Shown here: piece by piece, positions 1-8,474 of the stretch
Layout of the letters: each line of letters opens with the position of its first letter
How positions within the stretch are numbered: position 1 is the stretch's first letter
Assembly (NCBI GenBank): GCA_002887195.1
Contig: PJAB01000253.1
Location: 1 to 31,922 of the forward strand
Source: Chrysochromulina parva
Taxonomy: Eukaryota; Haptophyta; Prymnesiales; Chrysochromulinaceae
DNA length: 31,922 nucleotides
Reading direction: 5' to 3'
Notes under the pieces: generated by a model
The model's database searches: none
What the model was told of the DNA's origin: nothing
The model's input: the letters and a program-made list of their open reading frames with translations, nothing else
Program-made: the position numbers and the translations under genes

Positions 1-1076
1 GGCGGTGAGAGTGATGGCGGCGGCGGCGGCGAGGGCGAGGGCGGCGGAGGCGATGGTGGTGGCAAGAAAGGGAGCAGAGGCGACGGACCTTGTACGGTTG
101 TGTCGTTTGTTGCTGGAAACGCGGCTGGCGGGGGCGCGAGCGGTGGTGATGCTGTAGGCGGCGGCGAGGCGGAAGTCGGCAGGGGTGAGGGGGAAGGCGG
201 GGGAGGCGAGGCTACAATTGGTGGTGGCGGCGAGGGCGAAGGTGGCGGCGGCGCAGGCAAGGTGGAGGGCGGCGGCGGCGAAGGTGGCGGCGGCGAGGGC
301 GAGGGTGGCGGCGGCAAGGGCGAGGGCGGCGGCGACGACGGCGGCGGCGGCGGCGGTGAGAGAGATGGCGGCGGCGGTGAGGGCGAGGGCGGCGGAGGCG
401 ATGGTGGTGGCAAGAAAGGGAGCGGAGGCGACGGACCTTGTACGGTCGTGACGATGGCCTCGGGAGATGCGTCAATCGACTCGACCACCACCCCGGCCAC
501 ACCGCCTGCAGCGAGAGCCGTCTGGAGACTTGCGGTGTTGGCGAAGGCACCGCCCGGTCCTCCGAGCGTCGCGGCCGTTGCTTGGGCCGCCGAGCTGTTG
601 CTCATCACAATGTCGACGGAGATGCGTACTGAGGCCGGTGCCACTGTGACCATCACATCGCTCGCGGAGACCCCCCCGGCCGTGGCGATGGCGCCCGCTA
701 TTGCTTGCGTCCGCGAGGCCGGGAAGTCCTCCACGGTCCCCTGCAGAGTGAATTGCGAAGAGACGACGTGCAGGATCACAAGGACTGCCCCGGGAGGCAG
801 AGGCAGAGGGGACGGCGGCGGCGGTGGTGGTGATTGGAGCGAAAGAGCGTTGCCTTCGTCGGCGATCATCAGGGAAACAAAGATGCCGGCGACAATGGCA
901 CCGACAGCACCGACAACGATGACAGCAACCGCAAAATAAAATTTGCGCGAGGACGACTTCGCCAACGGCGTGTTCGAGCTTGCCTCGACTGTGCTGTCGT
1001 GCACGGCAAGAACACTTAAATGAGGTGCTGCGGGGTCATGCAGGTATGTTCTGCGGGAGTCAGAGGGACTGCTCAT
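1..1076 (-). CDS. Membrane-anchored Ser/Pro-rich surface protein (partial, 3' end outside window)
   Basis: On the minus strand the ATG at 1076-1074 opens a frame with no stop down to position 1, giving at least 358 residues. Residues 1-45 are polar and end in SSSRK. Residues 46-71 form one hydrophobic segment rich in Val, Ala, Gly and Ile, consistent with a type II signal anchor. A PPPPPPSP spacer follows, then a roughly 115-residue domain (about 98-215) with a Phe-Thr-Leu-x-Gly-x-Val start and a later run of alternating Val/Ile strands. It resembles the small extracellular domains that alternate with Pro-rich linkers in protist and algal wall or adhesion proteins; I cannot name a Pfam family. 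The rest is PPPSPSPPPP linker, containing a direct repeat. The likely location is the cell surface, scale or wall layer. Function beyond that is unknown. The plus-strand Gly-rich reading of the same DNA is a shadow. Confidence 0.7.
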   Translation of the reverse strand, partial: MSSPSDSRRTYLHDPAAPHLSVLAVHDSTVEASSNTPLAKSSSRKFYFAVAVIVVGAVGAIVAGIFVSLMIADEGNALSLQSPPPPPPSPLPLPPGAVLVILHVVSSQFTLQGTVEDFPASRTQAIAGAIATAGGVSASDVMVTVAPASVRISVDIVMSNSSAAQATAATLGGPGGAFANTASLQTALAAGGVAGVVVESIDASPEAIVTTVQGPSPPLPFLPPPSPPPPSPSPPPPSLSPPPPPPSSPPPSPLPPPPSPSPPPPSPPPPSTLPAPPPPSPSPPPPIVASPPPPSPSPLPTSASPPPTASPPLAPPPAAFPATNDTTVQGPSPLLPFLPPPSPPPPSPSPPPPPSLSP

Positions 1077-1243
1077 CTCCGCCTGCACGTCTTTCTCCTC
1101 CGCCACGTCTTTCTCCTCCGCCTGCACGTGCATGCGCTGGGTGCGGCGGCCGCCGAGAAAAAATTGACCGCAACAAAAGATGCAGATGAGAGGAGGGTGG
1201 TTCGTCAAAAGGCCTGACATCTTCGAGGCGCGTTCCACTTGTA

Positions 1244-1315
1244 AAGTACCCGGTAAACAGACACCGGGGGGTGCCGGGACACACACGGGACACGCGGACG
1301 CACAAGTACCCGGTA
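1244..1315. repeat. Two copies of a 12-bp near-palindromic repeat (aagtacccggta)
   Basis: The sequence aagtacccggta occurs exactly at 1244-1255 and 1304-1315, 60 bp apart. The second copy continues to a perfect GTACC-C-GGTAC palindrome. Position upstream of the filamin gene suggests a possible transcription-factor site, but this is inference only. Confidence 0.5.
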
Positions 1316-1362
1316 CGGTAGATCTAAAAAGAACGCCCGCCTTACGAATGAGCCGAGGCAAA

Positions 1363-1368
1363 TATAAA
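1363..1368 (+). promoter_or_regulatory. TATA-like motif upstream of the filamin-repeat gene
   Basis: The motif tataaa stands in an otherwise GC-rich stretch 108 bp before the ATG at 1471. A start of transcription near 1390 would leave a short leader. This rests on the match and its placement only; many algal promoters lack TATA boxes. Confidence 0.3.
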
Positions 1369-1470
1369 GCTAGAACAGGGGTCGATTTTGTAACTACCCG
1401 CACACCCATGTCGAACGACCCACCTCTCGATACTTGAGCCCGCCGCAGGCGATGAAAATGATCTCAGAGA

Positions 1471-4400
1471 ATGTCACTGTTATCCGGATACAGTACTTGT
1501 TACGCCCAAACTGGCTTGCATGCAGTCCAACGTTCAAACTCCACGCGCGTTTTGGCTAACAAATGCGAATCGAACGGAGATCGCCCCCAGCGACCCCTCG
1601 GTCGGCGGGCGGATCGGGTCCACCGCTGGTCGCTCAAGACCATGGGGGTAGCAGCAGCTGAGCAGAGTGCCACCTCGTCTAAGCCTCGTTCGGACCTGGT
1701 TGCGAAGCTGCCTTGCCGTGACGCTTCCGCTCGTGCGACCGCACATCATGGAGCCTCAGCCCCGCCGAGCGAGGGCGTGGAGCCAAGCGACAGACAGAAT
1801 GCGGCATCCTCGCCGCAACACGCTCGTGGAACGACGCCATGGAAGAAGGGGACTGGTAGCACGCCTCGCCGGAGCGGCAGCACGCGTGGTGGCCAACAGC
1901 AGCAGGACCCCGCAGCGCTCATCGGCAACGGCAGCAACGGCACCCCTCGCAACGGCAGCAGGCAAGCGACCATGCGTACGATGGAAACGGTCCCGCTCTT
2001 CTTCGAGAGCGCCAAGGCGAGCCCGCTGGGGGCTAGACCACCGACGACGCGAACGAAGCGGCGTGTGCCCTCGGCAAGCGCGGCTGCAAGCATGGCTGCA
2101 AGCGCGGCTGTAAGCGCGGTTTTGGAGATGGAAGAGGACGATGCGGAGACGCTGGCCGGTAAGACGGACCCCAAGCGATGCAAGTGCACGGGGATCGGAC
2201 TCAGCACGGCAATCGTGCGCCAGCCGGCCAGCTTCTCTATCGAGGCATGCAACTCTCAGGGCGAGCGGCGCAGCGAGGGCGGCGACTCCTTCACGGTCCA
2301 AATCCGCGCAGCGGGCGTGCGCATTCGCACGAAGCTGACCGACCACTCGAATGGGCTGTACACGGTGGAGTTCAAAGCGGAGTCCTCTTCGCGCTTTCTC
2401 ATCAGTCTCGCGCTTCGCGGCCGGCAGCTGCCCGGCAGCCCTTTCACGTGTGTCGCGCGCAGCGCACTGCCGGCCGCTTCGCAATGCGTGATCTCGGGCG
2501 CATCGCTCACGCGTGCTGTTGCGCACATTACACAATGCTTCGACCTCACGTTTCGAGACGCGGCGGGGCACCTCACGCACGCGGAGGATGTCGACGTCTA
2601 CGTGCGCCCGACTTTCGAGACCGCCGCGCTCGCATACGCAGCCGTGTCTCGTGCGACGAGCGGCAGACCCGACGTGGCGGCGGCGGCTGGCAAGCCGATG
2701 ACGAGGCCAAGCGCCACGGATGATGAGATCCCGGCTGAGCTCACAGTGGCGGCTGCTTCGGCGTCTTCATCACCGGCGCCCAAAGCGGTGGCAGCGGCCG
2801 GCTTTCCTCATGGCACGAGTTCTCAAGATCATGCGCACGACGACGCTGCCGAATCTCACATCACCGCTAGGGCCGTCGACGACAACGCCGCCGGAGCAGC
2901 AGCTGCTGATTTCCACCTCTCCGCCCCGTCCGGGTCAAGCGTGCCTCCCACCCGCCGCCGGCCTCGCTTGGCTTCCACAAGCTGGCTGAAGACGGCCGAA
3001 GTCTTCAGCCAGCTGGCACGGCCGTTCTACCCGACAGGGCTCGTCGTTTCGAAGACGGCCATCACCGTGCGCCGCGATGTGGATCTGGCGAGCGATCGGG
3101 TCGGGTCGCTCCATCCCGGGCAGCTCGTCGTCCTCCACGAGGTGCACGAGCGTGAGCAGCAGCAAGGTCTGCTCGTGCGCGCGCTGGTGGGCCTCGACCC
3201 TGACGACCCGAAAGGCATGGAGCCGCCCTCGCCGCGCCCCGAAGAGACATTGGCCACGAGTTGGCGAGACTATTTCAAATTCAAGCCCGACTGGCTTGAG
3301 AACCTGCCTTCGGGCGCAAAGGGCAGTCCGTACAGCCCGCGCAGTCCGCGGCGCGGCCTGGGCGATCCGGTCGGCTGGGTGACCCTGAGCAAGGAGGGGC
3401 GAACCAACGTGATGGTCAGCAAGCACCTCGCGGCAGGCACGCGCCAGGAGCACATGCAAGCTTGGGAGAGGCGCCTCGCCGTCGACCGGCGCACCGATAT
3501 CAAGAGCTGGGCGACGAGCATGCGCCAGCTCGCGGCGAGTGTGAAGGGGGGGCAGACGACCAAGAGTTCCAAGGCACTGTCCAAGGACGAAGAGGATCCC
3601 GTGCAGGCGGCGCTCAATAGGGAGAAGATTGAGGGCGACTCGCGGCCGGACAGGGCGCTCGCCAACCAGCGGCTCTTTTTAGACGAGAGACGTGCTGACC
3701 CCACCGGCATCGGCTTTGCATTCGGCGGCGTGATGCCCGGCCGCCTGCACGCACACGGCAAGCCGCACGAGGTGCACAAGGTCTACTACTCGGTGGGCCA
3801 GGTCGGTACGTACGAGCTGCACGTGGCCCTGCGTGAGCAATCGATCCCTCTCCCCGGAAGCCCGTTCAAGCTCGAGGTGGTGCCCGGCCCCGCGAGCGCG
3901 CAGGGCACCGAGGCGACGCGATGGCGAGGGCCGCTGGCTGGCACGGTGGGCCATGAGGAGCGGTGCGGCTGCACCCTCGAGCTCCAGTCTCGCGACAAGA
4001 TGGGGAACGCGTGCTCCGGTGGAGACGCACTCGTCGAGTGCGAGGCTGAAATGGTTCGACGGCACACCGACAAGCCTTGGGATGGAGTGACGCCGCTGGC
4101 CAAGAGCGACCCCGCCAAGAAGAAGGAAGTGGAGGTGCTCGCCCCCGTGCTCGCCAAGGTGACTGACCACAAGGATGGCAAGTACACGCTATCGTGGCGC
4201 TCCAAGGTGAGCGGTGTCTTCCGCGCGCACGTCACCATTGAGGGCGAGGCCGTGATCGGCTCACCCTTTCCAATCCGTTTCATGGCCGACCGACCCGTGC
4301 TTGTGATGACGGTGGCAAGTGGCAGCGGCCTCAAGGAGTCGCAAGCGGGCGTGACGGCCGTGGTGAAGCTACAGCTTCTCGACCAGTTCTCCAACGCGGC

Positions 4401-6309
4401 CATGAGCGACGCGCTCGAGTTTGGGATCACATTGGTGGCCGAGGGCGATCACAAGGAGAAGAGCAAGTGGCGCCAGCCAGACATTCCCTCATTGCCCTTC
4501 AAGGGGTGCTGGGAGCAGGGAATGTACATGATGACGTTCACGCCGGAACGCGCGGGCAGCTTTGACCTGCACCTGTGGGTGGTGGACAGCACGCCCTCCT
4601 CTGAGAGAGAGTCATCCACCGAGGCGGGGCGACGCGCACGAGCAGGGGTGTCAGGGGGTCGGATGCAGAGGGTGGCACTGCCAGGTTCGCCATTCAAGAT
4701 GAAGTGCAAGCCCAACGTGGCGCACGCGTCGGGCTCGGCGGTGGACGGATTCTTTCTCTCAGAGACCGTCACGGACGAAAAGGCGAGTCGCAAGGTCGAC
4801 AAGGCGGCCGCGGCTGCGGCGGCGACTCAGAATGATACCATCCAACGTTCCGGCTCGACGGTTGGCGCGGGAGAAATGATCCTCATCCGCCCGAGGATTG
4901 CAGATATTTTTGGGAACCTGGTGGTGGCTCAGCTCACGGAGGCAGGCGAGAGCACCCTCCGCATCACCGTACAGCCACCGGGCGAGGATTCACGCAAGGT
5001 GGAGGTGCGTCAAGCTCTCGTCCTAGCCCCCACGCACCCTCCTTGTGCTGCCGCGCCCAGCCAATCTGCCATCTGGCGCGCCTCTATACCCCCTGCAAGT
5101 GCTCACTGCTGAGGCAGGTTACGACGCCTGCTGCGCTCCTGGCCCTCCCCTCACTGCCTCAACTTAGCTCAACTCTGCCTCCGCTCGCCTGTGCAGCTGT
5201 CGACGGTCTCACTGCTGCGCGGCGAGGTGACCACCTATGAGGCACGCTACACGCCCAAGCTGCTCGGCCACTACTCATGCACCATCAAGCTGAACGGCGC
5301 CCCCATCTGCGGCTCCCCCATCACGTTCGACGTGCTCGCGGGCACGGCTGACACCAAGACGTCGCGCATCGTGCCGCCCGAGCCGCCGTGCTTTGCGGGC
5401 ACCAACTACGAGCTCGTGCTGATCACCGTCGACCGCTTCGGCAACGAGTGCACCAAGGGTGGCGCGCTCATAAGCGGCAAGCTGCAGGGTTCCAATATGC
5501 CTCCCGGCCAGGATCCCAACGTCGAGGTGGTCGACAAGGGCGATGGCCGGTACGTCTTCAAGCTGTGGCTTAAGGCGCCTGCGGACGTGAAGCTCTACAT
5601 AACGATCGCCAAACCATCCGCCGACCCGGTGCTTGCGGCGGACCCCAAGAACATGCTTGAGTTCGCGCCGGTGTCGCTCTCGTTCACATCGCTCAAGGCA
5701 CTGCGGGCCAAGCAGGAGCGGGATGCACGCAAGGCTGAGAAGGTGTTGCCGGGCAGCAGCAGCAGCGCCGCAGCTGTCTCGGCAACCACAGGCGGCGCTG
5801 GCGCATCTGTAGCTACGCTCTCAAGCACTGCCGATGCGTCCCTGAAACTGGGAGACTCGATTGGTGCCAGCGGGCTGTCCTCGCTTGGTGCAGGCGCCTC
5901 GGCCGTCCATGGCACTCACTCGATGGGCGCGCAGTCGTCCAAGGCGAGTGGCGAGGAGCTGTCCAGAATGTGCGCATCGGATTCGAAAATCCACTCGAGC
6001 CACCGCCCTGCCGAGAAGGTGGCCGCACTGGCAAGCGCCAACCCGCTTGGCGGCGGCAAGGGCGGCAAGGGCGGCAAGGGTGGCAAGGGCGCTCCGCCCA
6101 ACACCAACCCGCTCGGCGTCGGCGCTAAGCTGCGAGCGGCGGGCGCAGAGCTCATTTCGGAGGTCTATGCGCCCAAGACAGCGCCCGTCGATGGCAGTGC
6201 CTCACTTGGAGGCGCCGCGGCCGTCGTCGATATGTTCATCGACGGGATGCGAAAAGATGCGGCCAAGTCCAAGGCCAGGCGTGTGCAGACACGGAATGAC
6301 ACGGAATGA
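1471..6309 (+). CDS. Filamin/ABP280-repeat protein, two exons (join 1471-5004, 5197-6309)
   Basis: The spliced protein is about 1548 residues. It carries about six filamin-type immunoglobulin repeats, recognised by the recurring G-x-Y-x-V/L ... LPGSPF pattern. Repeat 1 is at about 227-337. Repeat 2 begins near 344 and ends near 810 with a large insertion inside. Repeats 3-6 lie at about 820-940, 944-1083, 1127-1228 and 1240-1343. The insertion contains an SH3b-like segment (about 522-650) with an ITVRRDVDLAS ... GWVTLS signature. The tail is low complexity with a GGKGGKGGKGGKG tract between two NPLG motifs. Filamin repeats serve as protein-interaction rods in actin crosslinkers and signalling scaffolds; no calponin-homology actin-binding domain is visible, so direct actin binding is not supported. 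The N-terminal 225 residues are low complexity. The start is uncertain: the ATG at 1642 (Met58, aagaccATGG) has a better context than the ATG at 1471. Confidence 0.82.
5005..5196 (+). other. Phase-0 GT-AG intron inside filamin repeat 5
   Basis: The donor gag|gtgcgt at 5005 and the pyrimidine-rich acceptor gcctgtgcag ending at 5196 give a 192-bp intron. Reading through it hits a stop at 5110-5112. Removing it joins two halves of a single filamin repeat: the strands before 5004 and the G-Y-x-C ... CGSP end after 5197. This domain continuity is the main support for the splice. A small shift in the donor, such as the GT at 4999, cannot be excluded. Confidence 0.8.
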
Positions 6310-6793
6310 TACCGATAGATTTCACTGGACTCCGAAGACCCCGACAGTGGAGCCTCGCCTCCCGGTGAGGTCTGGGACTGGGACCAGACTGGGTGCGGTG
6401 CTCCGTCCCGTGATTGTTTATGTAGTGCATCCCCCTGGCGCTCAAAAGTCAAATTTAACACCGCGCCGAGGAGCGAGCTGCGAGGTCCGGATAGAAGTAC
6501 GAGTTTGAAAAGGTATGGATGAGACGGGTCTCGAGAGACGAGAGGCGGCGGACGGAGGTAGCGACACCGATATCGCGTATGACGCTACAGCTCTGAGCTC
6601 ATCTACGCGCGTGGTGTGCATTTAAACCCACGACCGACACTCGAAATAATACTACAACTGGATCGAGCGAGGCACGTCGCGGGTGTGTCCGCCGGCCGCG
6701 ACCACGACCACATCAGGTGCTCCGCCGATACAGCCGCCGCCCCTCGAGCCGCCCCGGCGCTGCCCCGACCGACACTGCGCCAGGCGCAGGGCC
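6310..6793. other. Convergent intergenic region, no gene seen
   Basis: These 484 bp lie between the stops of the filamin-repeat gene (+) and the EF-hand gene (-), so they should hold both 3' untranslated regions. ORFs here are short and have no recognisable domain. I see no clear AATAAA signal or RNA gene. Confidence 0.6.
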
Positions 6794-7987
6794 TCATTGC
6801 TCATCAGCGTGGTCGGCGAGCGGATCAGCGCCGCACACGCCTCTCCACAGCTCATCGTACTGGAGCAGGCTGAGTGCGCGCCTCGCCGCCTCGTTGATGC
6901 GCCCTCCGTCGTGCTCGTGGTGCATCGCGAGCCCGGAGCGCGACGAGGCAGCCATGACGACGAGCGGTTCCACCGCGCCAAAGCCGACAAGCTTCCACAC
7001 GTTGGCACCACCGGCGGCGGCGGCCTCGCAGATAGCCTCGACGGCCGCAGCGCGCGCTCCCGAGCACATTGAACGCATCAGCTCGCAAGCGAGCCGCAGC
7101 GCGCCGCCGCCACCATCGACGCCCAGCCGCAGCGCAAGCTCGGGCTCGGAGGCAAAGGCGGCAAGGGCGAGGGCAATGTCGCGCGCGGCCTGCTCATCGG
7201 CGGCGGCGCGTCGCCCAAAGTCACCGTACAGAAGCGGCGACGCCTCCTCATACAGTCTCAACCGGATCTTGCGCCGGATGCTCAGGCCTTTGGCGTCGTG
7301 CGCCTCCTGGCACATGGTCGCGAGGAATCGCGCGCCCTGCCGAACGCTCGGCAACGGGATCGATGGGCGGGCGAGGGCGCTGAGCACGTCGGCGAGCGCG
7401 GGGCGCGCCGATATCGCCAGCGCGCACTGCGCGTGCGGCGATTCAGCCACCGCCGCGAGGGCGCTCAGGCCGAGCAACTCAACTCCACTATGGCCGCTTG
7501 CTGCGCAGCGAAGCAGCGTGGGCACCTCGCCCGCGGCCACGAGGTTGAGCGGTTCGGAGAGCGCCTGCTCGTGGAGCACGCGTGCCGCATTCGCGAGGCG
7601 CTCCATGTCGTGAGACCAAGCGGCCGAGGCCACGTGGCCCGTCTGCAAAGCCGCTGCATGCTCGGCCAGCAGTGGAAACTCCTGCATGGAGATGCGGCCA
7701 TCTTTGTTCGTGTCGCAGCGCTCAAAGATTTCGACCACCTGTTCCAGGTCCACGTCCAAGCCAGAGGCGCGCAAGCCCAGCAGCGCCTCTTGATAGCCGA
7801 TGCAACCACTCGCATCCACGTCGAACTTGTCAAAGTGCTTCATGTGGGCACTGTTGCCTGCGGGCGGAGCCACATATTTTGGCATGGTGCGCAGCTTGGC
7901 GCCAAACTCGGCCGTCTCCTCACGCGCGCGCCGAAGCGCAGTCGCGAGGCGGAGATACTCAGGGTCTTGCCGCAGGACGGCCGTCAT
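6794..7987 (-). CDS. EF-hand calcium-binding protein with C-terminal armadillo-like helical repeats
   Basis: This 397-residue protein has two canonical EF-hand loops. Loop 1 covers residues 56-67 with D56, D58, S60, C62, G64 and E67 at the coordinating positions. Loop 2 covers residues 92-103 with D92, N94, D96, R98, S100 and E103. Both keep the terminal Glu, so calcium binding is expected. From about residue 125 the protein is Ala/Leu-rich and helical, with repeated patterns such as LLRCAASGHSGVELLGLSAL and a later CELMRSMCSG segment, consistent with armadillo/HEAT-like repeats. A calcium-responsive scaffold or adaptor is a reasonable inference; no enzymatic domain is visible. The ATG at 7987 is the first in frame. 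The gene is convergent with the filamin gene and divergent from the sulfotransferase-like gene. Confidence 0.82.
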   Translation of the reverse strand: MTAVLRQDPEYLRLATALRRAREETAEFGAKLRTMPKYVAPPAGNSAHMKHFDKFDVDASGCIGYQEALLGLRASGLDVDLEQVVEIFERCDTNKDGRISMQEFPLLAEHAAALQTGHVASAAWSHDMERLANAARVLHEQALSEPLNLVAAGEVPTLLRCAASGHSGVELLGLSALAAVAESPHAQCALAISARPALADVLSALARPSIPLPSVRQGARFLATMCQEAHDAKGLSIRRKIRLRLYEEASPLLYGDFGRRAAADEQAARDIALALAAFASEPELALRLGVDGGGGALRLACELMRSMCSGARAAAVEAICEAAAAGGANVWKLVGFGAVEPLVVMAASSRSGLAMHHEHDGGRINEAARRALSLLQYDELWRGVCGADPLADHADEQ

Positions 7988-8474
7988 GGTGTCTTCGTCC
8001 TTCCAAGCGTTTTTCGCTCGAATCGCGACCGGCGTTCATTTCGTTCCAATTGAATACAACATTCATCACACCCCATAACACACCAACTCGTACATTTACG
8101 AACGCAATCGCGCAACCAAGCAACCAATCGCGCACGCACGTGAAGAAAAACACCTCGCACACGTTCACACTTTCGCTTATCGCTTTACATGTACATGCTC
8201 GTACACACCTCGCTCACAGACACAGTTCAGAGTCGCCATCCCCGGGTCAAACCTGGGTCGGGTCTGAAGCTCTGAACCCGTGCAACCACCGTGCTGCTCG
8301 CCTGACTCGCGTGTTCATTCACGTTCATTCACAACTCAGACTAAGAAACACATGCAGGGGGACGTAAGATTAGGGGTGGGACCGGCCTCTTCATCGACTC
8401 GTTACTAAAAGTGGAAAGAGAGCGCTCACCCCATATTTGGACAATCCTTTCAATGTAAAGAGGCCTGTCGCTAG
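7988..8474. other. Divergent intergenic region between EF-hand and sulfotransferase-like genes
   Basis: This 487-bp region is markedly more AT-rich than the flanking genes, with A/C-rich stretches near 8060-8220. It should contain both promoters and 5' leaders. It holds the double hairpin at 8225-8277. I see no coding segment I can support. Confidence 0.6.
8225..8277. repeat. Nested inverted repeats able to form a two-stem hairpin
   Basis: An 8-bp outer stem pairs gttcagag (8225-8232) with ctctgaac (8270-8277). Inside it cccgggt (8241-8247) pairs with acctggg (8251-8257) around a CAA loop with one G-T pair. It is too short for a tRNA and lacks a T-arm. It could be a structured leader element or a factor-binding dyad. 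Confidence 0.55.

Larger units (their letters stand above)
1077..1470. other. Divergent intergenic region between surface-protein and filamin-repeat genes
   Basis: This 394-bp stretch separates two divergently transcribed genes and should hold both promoters. It contains a C/T-rich tract near 1085-1125, a TATA-like motif at 1363-1368 and two copies of a 12-bp repeat. I see no convincing additional coding exon. If the filamin gene starts at its second Met codon (1642), the upstream region extends to 1641. Confidence 0.6.

Noticed and set aside
100..939. Plus-strand 279-residue Gly/Glu-rich ORF
   Set aside because: The minus strand encodes a coherent protein here: ATG, transmembrane segment, a globular domain and PPPSPSPPPP linkers. 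The plus-strand reading is the mirror of the Pro-rich repeats and has no domain.
5005..5112. Read-through end of the first filamin ORF as the true C-terminus
   Set aside because: The tail after 5004 has no filamin character, whereas splicing to 5197 restores a complete filamin repeat with good GT-AG sites.
7298..8053. Plus-strand 251-residue ORF
   Set aside because: It is antisense to the EF-hand protein, whose calcium-binding loops are unmistakable.
8225..8277. tRNA gene candidate
   Set aside because: The fold is only 53 nt, with no T-arm consensus, anticodon arm or internal promoter boxes.
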